From: Rhizobiaceae bacterium
GTDB taxonomy: Bacteria; Pseudomonadota; Alphaproteobacteria; Rhizobiales; Rhizobiaceae
Direction: 5' to 3'
NCBI GenBank assembly: GCA_021648425.1
Contig: JAKISV010000063.1
Location: 1 to 13,610, forward strand
Length of the DNA stretch: 13,610 nt
How positions within the stretch are numbered: position 1 is the first letter of the stretch; each line of letters opens with the position of its first letter. The notes under the pieces are model-generated. The model was not told where the DNA came from. It made no database searches and saw nothing but the letters and a program-made list of their open reading frames with translations. The position numbers and the translations under genes are program-made. Of this stretch, positions 7,666 to 13,596 are shown one piece after another.

Positions 7666-8457
7666 TCAAAATGCTGTCAATCCGCCATCAATTGCCAATG
7701 TCTGACCGGTGTAAAAACTGTTGGCAGGTGAACAAACCCACAAGATCGCCTGAACCACCTCATCGATAGTTGCCAGCCTTTGCATGGGAACGCCAGCCAC
7801 AAGACGCCTTTCAGCTTCCTGCGGACCGTGGGGAGAGCGATCGAACGCCTCATGCGCCATCGCAGTATCTGCAAATGCAGGACAAACCGCATTGATGCGA
7901 ATTCCTTTGCGGGCATATTCCAGGGCTGCTGATTTTGTCAGGCCGATTACACCGTGTTTGGCAGCGGCATAAGCTGACAATAACGGCGAACCCATCAGGC
8001 CGGCAGCAGACCCCAGATTGACAATGTTGCATTGGTTGCCGGTTTGCTCATGGCGTTTCAACATCAGTGGAATTTGATGTTTCATGGCGTAGAACACACC
8101 CAGCAAATCAACCTGTATTACCTTTTCAGCAGTAGAACTGGGCAGAGCATCCAGTTTTGCCTGATCGTGTACGATGCCGGCATTGTTGATAGCAATATCA
8201 AGTGCGCCGAATGTATCATTGGCGAGTTTTACGGCTCTCAAAGAGGTGTCCTCGTTGCCGATGTCACCGGCAAGTGCCACCACCTGATTTGCCGCATTTT
8301 CATAGGGCGCAAGCGCCTGCTCAACCATCGTATCATCAAAATCTGTTAGAACAAGATTGGCACCTTGGCTGAAAAACAATTCAGCTGCACGTTTGCCAAA
8401 CCCTCGTCCGGCACCCGATATAAACACGGTCTTCCCGCCAAATTCTGCGGTTGTCAT
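7666..8457 (-). CDS. Short-chain dehydrogenase/reductase (classical SDR)
   Basis: This is a 263-residue cytoplasmic NAD(P)-dependent oxidoreductase of the classical SDR type. It has the SGAGRGFG dinucleotide-binding loop (14-21, Ser for the usual Thr), Asp39 at the end of the second strand (usually favouring NAD), GDI near 64-66, NNAG (91-94), the catalytic Ser150, Tyr163 and Lys167 (YAAAK), CPAF in the substrate-loop start, and the DGGL tail. The position of the catalytic Asn in the usual N-L-x-x-V-F segment is Asp117 here. Substrate cannot be predicted. GAGG lies 11 bases before the ATG. It is the first gene of a probable two-gene operon with the transpeptidase homologue. Confidence 0.94.
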   Translation of the reverse strand: MTTAEFGGKTVFISGAGRGFGKRAAELFFSQGANLVLTDFDDTMVEQALAPYENAANQVVALAGDIGNEDTSLRAVKLANDTFGALDIAINNAGIVHDQAKLDALPSSTAEKVIQVDLLGVFYAMKHQIPLMLKRHEQTGNQCNIVNLGSAAGLMGSPLLSAYAAAKHGVIGLTKSAALEYARKGIRINAVCPAFADTAMAHEAFDRSPHGPQEAERRLVAGVPMQRLATIDEVVQAILWVCSPANSFYTGQTLAIDGGLTAF

Positions 8458-8570
8458 GGACTTTTATGCCTCAAGAGGATGTCAAAGTGTTTGCTGTGCA
8501 TATCTGAACAGTTATAGGGACAACAATGCAAAAGGCCAACAAATGCCCAGTGAACCTCAAAGCCGCTCCC

Positions 8571-8879
8571 CTAGTCAGACAGCCTGTATTTGTCTTTGCA
8601 GATAAAACCAACATTGCATCGGTTGGTGTCTGTTGTAGGAACAAATGCCCGTATTATGTCCTCATTTATATTGCAATAGGCGTGGTTTTTTACGAATTTA
8701 TCATAGGTAAATCGACCCGTGGACAAGATTACAGCTCCGCGCGACTGGACTAGTGAAACCGCCGATGAGCAGCTCATATAACGGGTATCGGGGCGGTGTC
8801 CGCCTGCCTGTGCGGCGGTGGCTACGCCAACTAATGCTGTGACTGCAATCAGTGATAGTTTGATGGGGTGATAGGTCAT
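8571..8879 (-). CDS. Small exported four-cysteine protein, unknown function
   Basis: From the ATG at 8879 (GGAG 9 bases upstream) the product is 102 residues. Residues 1-25 are a clear signal peptide with a hydrophobic core (LSLIAVTALVGVATA) and an AQA cleavage site before Gly26, so the mature protein of about 77 residues should be periplasmic. It has four cysteines (37, 69, 88, 94), probably two disulfides, and the segment GAVILSTGRFTYDKFV (48-63) followed by a Cys-x5-Cys pair. I recall similar unnamed exported proteins from rhizobia, but no function. An upstream ATG at 8900 is in frame but would move the signal peptide inward. A good sigma-70-like promoter lies upstream, so it is probably a single-gene unit. 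Confidence 0.85.
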   Translation of the reverse strand: MTYHPIKLSLIAVTALVGVATAAQAGGHRPDTRYMSCSSAVSLVQSRGAVILSTGRFTYDKFVKNHAYCNINEDIIRAFVPTTDTNRCNVGFICKDKYRLSD

Positions 8880-8978
8880 CGAATTATTCTCCATTGGCAT
8901 TTGTAAGCTGGCAAACTAAGTGGATTAAAAACCCTGCTTGTATAAACAATATGACAAAAACGAGGTTATTCGTTTGGG

Positions 8979-9007
8979 TATTAAGTCACACAACACGCAA
9001 TTGTCAA
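8979..9007 (-). promoter_or_regulatory. Sigma-70-like promoter for the exported small protein
   Basis: On the minus strand TTGACA (9007-9002) is followed after 17 bases by TTAATA (8984-8979), a near-consensus -35/-10 pair. It would give an untranslated leader of roughly 90 bases before the ATG at 8879. The -35 box overlaps the stop codon of the upstream RAM-domain gene. Confidence 0.5.
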
Positions 9008-9240
9008 AACGCTTTGAATGTCAGGGTGGTCAGCGTTCTTTCAACCCCCTCAATGGGATGGATGTGTTCGTTGACAAAATGGCCAATGTCGGTGTCTTTT
9101 TCCAGATAGAACTTGGCGAGCAAATCATATTCACCGCTGGTGGAATAAACTTCAGAGGCAATTTCACGCTCAGCAAGGGTGGCTGCCACATCATAGGCGC
9201 GGCCAAGGTTGCATTTGAATTGAATGAAAAAACACTGCAT
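9004..9240 (-). CDS. Stand-alone Lrp/AsnC ligand-binding (RAM) domain protein
   Basis: This 78-residue protein matches only the C-terminal RAM/ligand-binding domain of Lrp/AsnC regulators: an alpha-beta sandwich with CFFIQFKC, GRAYDVAATLAE, EVYSTSGEYDLLAKFY (30-45, with the family's G-x-YD), a helix before HPIEGVERT and the final TLTTLTFKAF strand. The DNA-binding helix-turn-helix domain is absent, and no such domain is encoded just upstream, so this is the single-domain form known in many bacteria, not a truncated regulator. Such proteins assemble as oligomers and bind amino acids or other small ligands; their partners are mostly unknown. AGGTGA lies 5 bases before the ATG. It diverges from aroQ, with a perfect palindrome just upstream. 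Confidence 0.93.
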   Translation of the reverse strand: MQCFFIQFKCNLGRAYDVAATLAEREIASEVYSTSGEYDLLAKFYLEKDTDIGHFVNEHIHPIEGVERTLTTLTFKAF

Positions 9241-9252
9241 CGCTCACCTGAC

Positions 9253-9269
9253 AATAATTTGAAATTATT
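9253..9269. promoter_or_regulatory. Perfect 17-bp AT-rich palindrome between the RAM gene and aroQ
   Basis: AATAATTT, one central G, then AAATTATT forms an 8+1+8 palindrome 12 bases upstream of the RAM-domain start codon. Its position in a 115-base divergent interval and its perfect symmetry suggest a regulator-binding site. A CG-centred TATCGATA palindrome (9286-9293) nearby could be another. Confidence 0.45.
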
Positions 9270-9355
9270 TTGTTGTTGGAAACGTTATCGATACCATTGG
9301 AAGATTACAACTGATAACAATAAAATGAAACTCAAAACCACCTGTGGAAACTCCT

Positions 9356-9793
9356 ATGGCAAAATCAATCCTGATACTGAACGGCCCCAATCTCAACCTT
9401 CTGGGAAGCCGGCAGCCTGAAGTTTATGGCACGACGACGCTGGATGATATTCATCAGTCCTGCAAAAAACGCGCTGCTGAATATGGAATGGAAGTTGATT
9501 TTCGTCAATCAAATACCGAAGGTGAACTGGTGGATTGGCTGCATGAGGCCAAGGACAGCCATCAAGGTGTTATCATCAATGCGGGCGCCTATACCCACAC
9601 CTCCATTGCCCTGATGGATGCCATTGCCAGTATTGAACTGCCGGTAATCGAAGTTCATTTGTCGAATATTCACGCGCGCGAGGAATTTCGTCAGAATTCC
9701 TATATTGCAAGAGTTGCTCTTGGTCAGATATGTGGATTTGGGGCTATCGGTTATGAAATGGCAATTGAAGCGCTGGCTTCGCATCTGCAATAA
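9356..9793 (+). CDS. aroQ: Type II 3-dehydroquinate dehydratase
   Basis: This enzyme dehydrates 3-dehydroquinate to 3-dehydroshikimate, step three of the shikimate pathway, as a dodecamer in the cytoplasm. The 145-residue product begins with the family hallmark ILNGPNLNLLG (7-17) and has the expected active-site residues: Arg19 and Tyr24 on the flexible loop (SRQPEVYG), Asn75 (INAGAYTH), Glu99 and His101 (EVHLSN), and Arg112 at the end of NIHAREEFR. A GTG at 9344 could add four residues, but the ATG at 9356 gives the normal start. The gene is followed after 30 bases by a flavoprotein reductase; the accB-accC genes often found after aroQ in related bacteria are absent here. Confidence 0.97.
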   Translation: MAKSILILNGPNLNLLGSRQPEVYGTTTLDDIHQSCKKRAAEYGMEVDFRQSNTEGELVDWLHEAKDSHQGVIINAGAYTHTSIALMDAIASIELPVIEVHLSNIHAREEFRQNSYIARVALGQICGFGAIGYEMAIEALASHLQ

Positions 9794-9823
9794 AATCACA
9801 CACTCTAAGCGGAAACCTACTCC

Positions 9824-11047
9824 ATGGCAGAAAGTGAAAAACTTGTAATTCTTGGTGCGAGCCATGCGGGTGTACAGTTGGCGGTCTCTTTGCGTGAGGC
9901 GCAATATGCGGGTTCAATTACATTATTATCTGATGAAAATCATATTCCCTATCACCGTCCGCCCTTGTCAAAGGAGTTTCTTAAAAATGAGGAACTGGCG
10001 GTTCAGATGTTGCGGGCGCAAGAATTTTATAGCGATAATGACATCGCATTAATCAAGCCAAATTCTGCTGTCGGCATCGACCTGGACAACCGGCTGGTTG
10101 AACTCGATGATGGCAGGAAGCTTGAATATTCAAAACTGTGTATCGCAACCGGTTCACGACCAAGGGCGCTGGATATTGCGGGAACGGATGCGGCGCAAGT
10201 CTACCAGTTGCGCGATGCAGATGATGCCCATCAAGTACGCAACGCCGCACGAGAACACAAAAGCGCCGTGATTATTGGCGGCGGCTTTATCGGGCTTGAA
10301 GCAGCAGCGACACTGCATGGCTTGGGGTTGGAGGTTGTTGTTGTTGAAGCGGCTCCAAGACTGATGGGCAGGGCAGTGGCACCGGAAATCTCTAAATACG
10401 TTTTAGATAAACTGCGCAAACTGGGCATCAGGGTTTATCTCGATACGCCAATTACCGAAATTTCTACAGCCAATGGCGCGGTCAGCGGGGTTGTTTGCGA
10501 GGAAAAACACTTTGCCTGCGATATGGTGCTGATTGGCGTTGGCGTTGTTGCCAATGACGAACTGGCCGGGGAGGCGGGGCTGGTGGTGGGCAACGGCATC
10601 CATGTGGATGAAATGATGCGAACATCAAATGAGAACGTTTTTGCCATAGGCGATGTGGCTGCTTATGAGCACTGGTTGCTGGGGGGGGCGCGCGTCCGTC
10701 TGGAAAGCGTACAAAATGCCACGGACCAGGCACGCAATGTTGCTGCAAATATGATGGGGAATAAGAAGCCTTATCGTGCAGTACCCTGGTTCTGGTCGCA
10801 GCAGGCTGATATGAAACTGCAAATGGTGGGATTAAGTCATAACTCTCAAAAACGAATAAGCCGTGAAAACCCTGAACGCCAGGCGCTCAGTGTATTTCAT
10901 TTTGATGACAATGATAAACTGCTGGCCATCGATACAATCAATGCGCCAGGTGAGCATATGGCCGGGCGTAAGCTGATTGAAGCAGGACTATCACCCACTG
11001 TCGAGCAGGCGGCAGACAAGGATTTTTCACTGAAAAACCTGTTGTAG
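9824..11047 (+). CDS. FAD-dependent ferredoxin/rubredoxin/putidaredoxin reductase-like protein
   Basis: This 407-residue flavoprotein belongs to the pyridine nucleotide-disulfide oxidoreductase superfamily, in the branch that passes electrons from NADH to a [2Fe-2S] ferredoxin or rubredoxin for P450s and dioxygenases. It has an N-terminal FAD loop GASHAG (11-16), HRPPLSKEFL (44-53), the ATGSRPR segment (108-114), the NAD loop GGGFIGLE (152-159) with an acidic residue (Glu175) favouring NADH, the FAIGDVAA FAD site (273-280), and a C-terminal reductase domain with PWFWSQQADMKLQMVG (321-336). No redox-active Cys pair occurs, as expected for this branch. No ferredoxin or oxygenase gene lies nearby, so its partner is elsewhere. 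A run of eight Gs (10681-10688) lies in the Leu-Gly-Gly-Ala codons near residue 287. It probably shares a transcript with aroQ. Confidence 0.94.
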   Translation: MAESEKLVILGASHAGVQLAVSLREAQYAGSITLLSDENHIPYHRPPLSKEFLKNEELAVQMLRAQEFYSDNDIALIKPNSAVGIDLDNRLVELDDGRKLEYSKLCIATGSRPRALDIAGTDAAQVYQLRDADDAHQVRNAAREHKSAVIIGGGFIGLEAAATLHGLGLEVVVVEAAPRLMGRAVAPEISKYVLDKLRKLGIRVYLDTPITEISTANGAVSGVVCEEKHFACDMVLIGVGVVANDELAGEAGLVVGNGIHVDEMMRTSNENVFAIGDVAAYEHWLLGGARVRLESVQNATDQARNVAANMMGNKKPYRAVPWFWSQQADMKLQMVGLSHNSQKRISRENPERQALSVFHFDDNDKLLAIDTINAPGEHMAGRKLIEAGLSPTVEQAADKDFSLKNLL

Positions 11048-11057
11048 ACTGCCACCC

Positions 11058-12104
11058 CTAAATCACCACCAGATTGAATACATTCTGCAAGAAAAACAAA
11101 CCGATGAAACTCAGCAGGCCTGCAACGAAAGGCGTTGCTATCCAGCCGGCGACAATTCTTCCCAGCACTGACCAGCGAATACCGGTGGCACCCTGCAAAA
11201 TTGAAATGCCGACAATTGCGCCAACCACAGCCTGAGAACTCGAAACAGGAACCAGCGGAATAGTTGGCAATCCGTTGCCCGCAAGCCAGGCTTCCAGACC
11301 GCGTGAAGCAAATATAAACAACACGATAGAATGGGCGGTGACTGCAATAAATGCAGCGGTTGGTGAAAGACGGCCCAGATTGCCGCCAACCGTCATCATC
11401 ACACCGCGTGAATAGGTAAACACCCCAAGGGCAATTGCCAGACCGCCAAGCATAAACAATTGCTGTGTTGATGAAACCAGATAGGGGCCCAGTTGCAACA
11501 CGGGTAACGGGTTTGCAGGAATAAACACACCCACTACATTGGCGATGTTATTGGCACCAAGTGCGTAGGCACCAAATGCACCGGCAAATAACAGGGCCAC
11601 GCGCGTATAGGCGTCAGCCATTACCATATGCAGTTTTACCCGCCTGGAAAAAAACTTAAGCACTTTAAACAGAAAAATCGCAATAGCTGCTGCCAGCACC
11701 GGGCATAGTATCCAGGTGATAAGAATCTTAGTCAGCGTATTGATATCAGTAGGACTGCCGGAAAAAAAGTTCCAGCCGATGATGGCGCCAACAATTGCTT
11801 GTGAAGTTGAAACCGGCAATCCTGACTTTGTCATCATAAACACTGCCACTGCTGCAGACATAGCGGTCATAAATGCACCGGGAAGAGCCGTTATAGCACC
11901 CAGTTTACCCAGGGTGCCGGAAGTGCCCGCGCCGGAAATCACAGCGCCCAAAATTACAAATATGGAACAGATTATGGCGGCTGTGCGCCATTTGACCATC
12001 TTGGTGCCAACGGCCGTGCCAAAAACATTGGCAGCATCGTTGGCTCCCAGCGCCCAGCCCAAAAACAAGCCGCTGCTGAGAAACAATAATACGAGGGGAT
12101 CCAT
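11058..12104 (-). CDS. pit: PiT family low-affinity inorganic phosphate transporter
   Basis: This 348-residue inner-membrane protein imports phosphate (in many bacteria as a metal-phosphate complex) driven by the proton gradient. It shows the family's internal duplication: GANDAAN (20-26) and GANNIAN (183-189), and PVSTSQAIVGAIIG (97-110) and PVSSSQAVVGAIVG (286-299). About ten hydrophobic segments are visible, with a short positively charged loop (FSRRVKLH) between the halves. It lies 4 bases after the DUF47 gene, and its own Shine-Dalgarno sequence is poor, suggesting translational coupling. The pair corresponds in layout to orfA-pit of Sinorhizobium meliloti. It converges on the flavoprotein gene with 10 bases between the stops. 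Confidence 0.96.
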   Translation of the reverse strand: MDPLVLLFLSSGLFLGWALGANDAANVFGTAVGTKMVKWRTAAIICSIFVILGAVISGAGTSGTLGKLGAITALPGAFMTAMSAAVAVFMMTKSGLPVSTSQAIVGAIIGWNFFSGSPTDINTLTKILITWILCPVLAAAIAIFLFKVLKFFSRRVKLHMVMADAYTRVALLFAGAFGAYALGANNIANVVGVFIPANPLPVLQLGPYLVSSTQQLFMLGGLAIALGVFTYSRGVMMTVGGNLGRLSPTAAFIAVTAHSIVLFIFASRGLEAWLAGNGLPTIPLVPVSSSQAVVGAIVGISILQGATGIRWSVLGRIVAGWIATPFVAGLLSFIGLFFLQNVFNLVVI

Positions 12105-12108
12105 TTAT

Positions 12109-12765
12109 CTATACCAGTCTTTTGATGGCATAAATTGCCAGCCTGTCGGCCACATCCTCAGCCATATCGGCCACGCCATCAATCTGCTCGACAAATTCGC
12201 GCAAATGCAGTTTGCGCGCAAGTTCCAGATCGGAAGCAAATATCGCTTTTTTCAGATTGGTGGAAATAATGTCAGCCTCTTTTTCATAAAGCATAACTTT
12301 ATGGTTATAGGCGGGTACATCATGGGGGCTGCGGAAAAATGCACGCGCTCCAAGACCAAGTTCGTCCACAGCCTTGACCACCATACCGGTGAGTTTTTTA
12401 TAGCCATCGCGAAATTCTTCCGGAATATCGGGCTGTTCTATTGTGAAAGCCCAAAGCGATCCTTCAAACTGGGAAAGCAACTGGTCAGCTGTTTCAATCA
12501 GGCCAAGCACATCACCGCGCGAATCGGGAATAAGCGTGTTTGAATAAAGTTGCTGTTCTATTTCACGGCGCAATTTATCCGCGTCAGATTCAAGCGCATT
12601 GACGCGGTCAAGCCGCTCCTGGAAGTCCTCATTCAGACCTTCTTTTAGATAGACCCGAACTGCCAGGCGATAAATTACTGCAGCTTCGGATATTTTATCA
12701 AAGAAACTGTCTATTTTCTGTTCCAGCTCTTTGGTGCGACGGAACAGATGTAAACTCGTTTTCAT
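12109..12765 (-). CDS. DUF47 (PhoU-like) accessory protein of the PiT transporter
   Basis: This 218-residue, wholly helical cytoplasmic protein belongs to the DUF47/PhoU-divergent family, whose genes usually sit beside PiT transporters and are thought to modulate them. It shows the acidic metal-binding patterns of PhoU-type bundles: E-x3-D at 59-63, E-x3-D at 161-165, and a last helix with EQIDGVADMAEDVADRL (193-209). There is no signal peptide or membrane segment. AGGTGG lies just upstream of the ATG. It is the first gene of the operon and matches OrfA of the Sinorhizobium orfA-pit operon by family, size class and position. Confidence 0.93.
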   Translation of the reverse strand: MKTSLHLFRRTKELEQKIDSFFDKISEAAVIYRLAVRVYLKEGLNEDFQERLDRVNALESDADKLRREIEQQLYSNTLIPDSRGDVLGLIETADQLLSQFEGSLWAFTIEQPDIPEEFRDGYKKLTGMVVKAVDELGLGARAFFRSPHDVPAYNHKVMLYEKEADIISTNLKKAIFASDLELARKLHLREFVEQIDGVADMAEDVADRLAIYAIKRLV

Positions 12766-12805
12766 GGTTCACCACCTATGGTTATTATTTTTATTATCGT
12801 TCAGG

Positions 12806-12825
12806 GGCCAGATATTCTTCTGGTC
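12806..12825 (-). promoter_or_regulatory. Leader dyad of the DUF47-pit operon
   Basis: GGCCAGA and TCTGGTC form a 7-bp stem (one G-T mismatch in DNA, a wobble pair in RNA) around a 6-base loop. It lies 40 bases upstream of the DUF47 start on the minus strand, within the probable untranslated leader, and is followed on that strand by an AT-rich stretch. Confidence 0.4.
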
Positions 12826-12846
12826 AATATACTGAGTCGAACGCAC

Positions 12847-12884
12847 ATATATATAATATTATTTTCGTGACGTCGAGATGGCAG
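12847..12884 (-). promoter_or_regulatory. AT-rich promoter with a weak Pho-box-like sequence
   Basis: On the minus strand CTGCCAT (12884-12878), four bases and ACGTCAC (12873-12867) resemble two PhoB half-sites (CTGTCAT) with the normal 11-base period: six of seven bases match in the first, four of seven in the second. An AT-rich tract (12847-12865) with several -10-like hexamers follows at about the distance expected for a PhoB-bound promoter. In S. meliloti the orfA-pit promoter is known to be repressed by PhoB, so a site here would make sense, but the match is weak. Confidence 0.3.
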
Positions 12885-12901
12885 GCAAAATTTTTGAGCA
12901 T

Positions 12902-12967
12902 TAGAGGTTTTCGCTCACGGCAATAGAGGTTCTCGCTCACGGTAATAGAGGTTCTCGCTCACGGCTA
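12902..12967 (+). repeat. Three tandem 22-bp repeats at the left end of the GC-rich element
   Basis: The unit TAGAGGTTYTCGCTCACGG plus three more bases occurs at 12902, 12924 and 12946 with at most a few differences (TTTT or TTCT, CAA or TAA; the third copy has an extra base near its end). Part of the unit is the terminal inverted repeat of the surrounding element, so the left end is present three times and the right end once. Confidence 0.9.
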
Positions 12968-13109
12968 ATCCTTGCTGGGTGCTGTCGCACCTCGCTTCGG
13001 GCCTGCGCGGGCGCTAAAGCCTCGGCTAGCGCCTCGGTAGGGGCGTGTGAGTGAGTTCTCAATTTTTGATCGCCTGGAACAAGAAGCAACGCCTGAGGCG
13101 AAGGCCGAA

Positions 13110-13128
13110 GCGCGAGCTTGCCTCGCGC
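13110..13128. repeat. Perfect 7-bp GC-rich hairpin inside the element
   Basis: GCGCGAG and CTCGCGC enclose a CTTGC loop. It is the strongest simple stem inside the GC-rich element. It is not followed by a T run, so it is not an obvious terminator. Confidence 0.6.
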
Positions 13129-13244
13129 CCTGGCGGAGCCCGGAGCGAAGCGCAGGAATAGCGTGAGCGAAAACCAATGCTTTTCAAGGTGCTCACAATA
13201 TTTTTACTCACCGTAAACTTCCTCTCTCGTCAATCTCAGTCCCC

Positions 13245-13460
13245 ATTCTCCCCCTCGCGGGCAGGCAATCACATATGGAAAGCAGTCCCCTATCACCGTC
13301 ATTCCTGTGCTTGTCACAGGAATCCATGCCTATGGCCTTTCGTTTATTCTGCGATGATCATAGTGGTGAGAGGGGAGAGGCATGGACCCCTGTGACAAGC
13401 ACAGGGGTGACGGTGGGGTGTTCCCCATATACAATTCGCCTGGCCTGCGAGGGGGAGAAT
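13245..13460. repeat. Large imperfect inverted repeat with nested hairpins
   Basis: The left arm (13245-13331) and right arm (13378-13460) are close reverse complements over about 85 bases, sharing ATTCTCCCCCTCGC at the outer end, ACCGTCA and CCTGTGCTTGTCACAGG in the middle and TCCATGCCT at the inner end, around a 46-base centre. Each arm also contains its own 9-bp hairpin: ATTCCTGTG/CACAGGAAT at 13301-13323 and ACCCCTGTG/CACAGGGGT at 13386-13408. It resembles the palindromic dispersed intergenic repeats of alphaproteobacteria and probably arose from two inverted copies of one unit. Confidence 0.8.
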
Positions 13461-13532
13461 ATTCTTTTGCCACACCTCCCACCTTCACTCGATGCATCCC
13501 AGCATCAGCGCTATGAAAATAAGTGCAAACTT

Positions 13533-13596
13533 GCGGGGCTTTCCATAAAAACCTAACGCAGTATTGCTGCAATGCGGCTTTTATCAAAAGCCCCGC
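13533..13596. promoter_or_regulatory. Two mutually exclusive hairpins at the right edge (terminator- or attenuator-like)
   Basis: GCGGGGCTTT (13533-13542) pairs perfectly with AAAGCCCCGC (13587-13596), extended inward by ATAAAA/TTTTAT (13545-13550 with 13579-13584). Alternatively GGCTTTT (13576-13582) pairs with AAAAGCC (13586-13592) around a 3-base loop. The two share the same 3' segment and cannot form together. A TTTTT follows at 13604-13608. Function depends on the gene beyond the edge, which is not visible. Confidence 0.4.

Larger units (their letters stand above)
12897..13181. mobile_element. MITE-like non-coding element with imperfect terminal inverted repeats
   Basis: The left end reads AGCATT, AGA, GGTTTTCGCTCACG (12897-12919). 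The right end (13162-13181) is its reverse complement except for the 3-base AGA insertion, giving 20 paired bases. The interior is strikingly GC-rich compared with the AT-rich flanks and holds further stems (13011-13032 and 13110-13128). No transposase is encoded, and no clear target duplication is visible. This fits a miniature inverted-repeat element or a dispersed intergenic repeat; only copies elsewhere in the genome would prove mobility. Confidence 0.45.

Noticed and set aside
9004..9240. Truncated full-length Lrp/AsnC regulator
   Set aside because: The gene has its own ribosome-binding site and a complete RAM domain starting at the first residue. No helix-turn-helix remnant is found upstream, so it is a genuine single-domain protein.
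9283..9297. LacI-family operator around the TATCGATA palindrome
   Set aside because: The CG-centred palindrome is only 8 bp with imperfect flanks, and no LacI-type regulator is nearby. It is too short to call as a separate feature.
8938..9420. Open frame of 160 codons on the plus strand
   Set aside because: It covers the RAM-domain gene antisense and runs through the divergent promoter into aroQ in another frame. No motif is visible.
11716..12543. Open frame of 275 codons on the plus strand
   Set aside because: It lies antisense across the PiT and DUF47 genes, both with unmistakable family motifs. Its translation shows no domain and an unstructured composition.
12902..12967. Possible CRISPR array
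   Set aside because: The three 22-bp units are directly adjacent with no spacers, and no cas gene is present. They are a simple tandem repeat at an element end.
12965..13177. Open frame of 70 codons on the minus strand in the GC-rich element
   Set aside because: It starts within the terminal inverted repeat and reads through GC-rich stems; the Arg/Ala/Ser-rich product is typical of translated repeat DNA.
13275..13556. Open frame of 93 codons on the plus strand, with another of 85 codons opposite
   Set aside because: Both run through the two arms of the large inverted repeat and have no family resemblance or clear ribosome-binding site.
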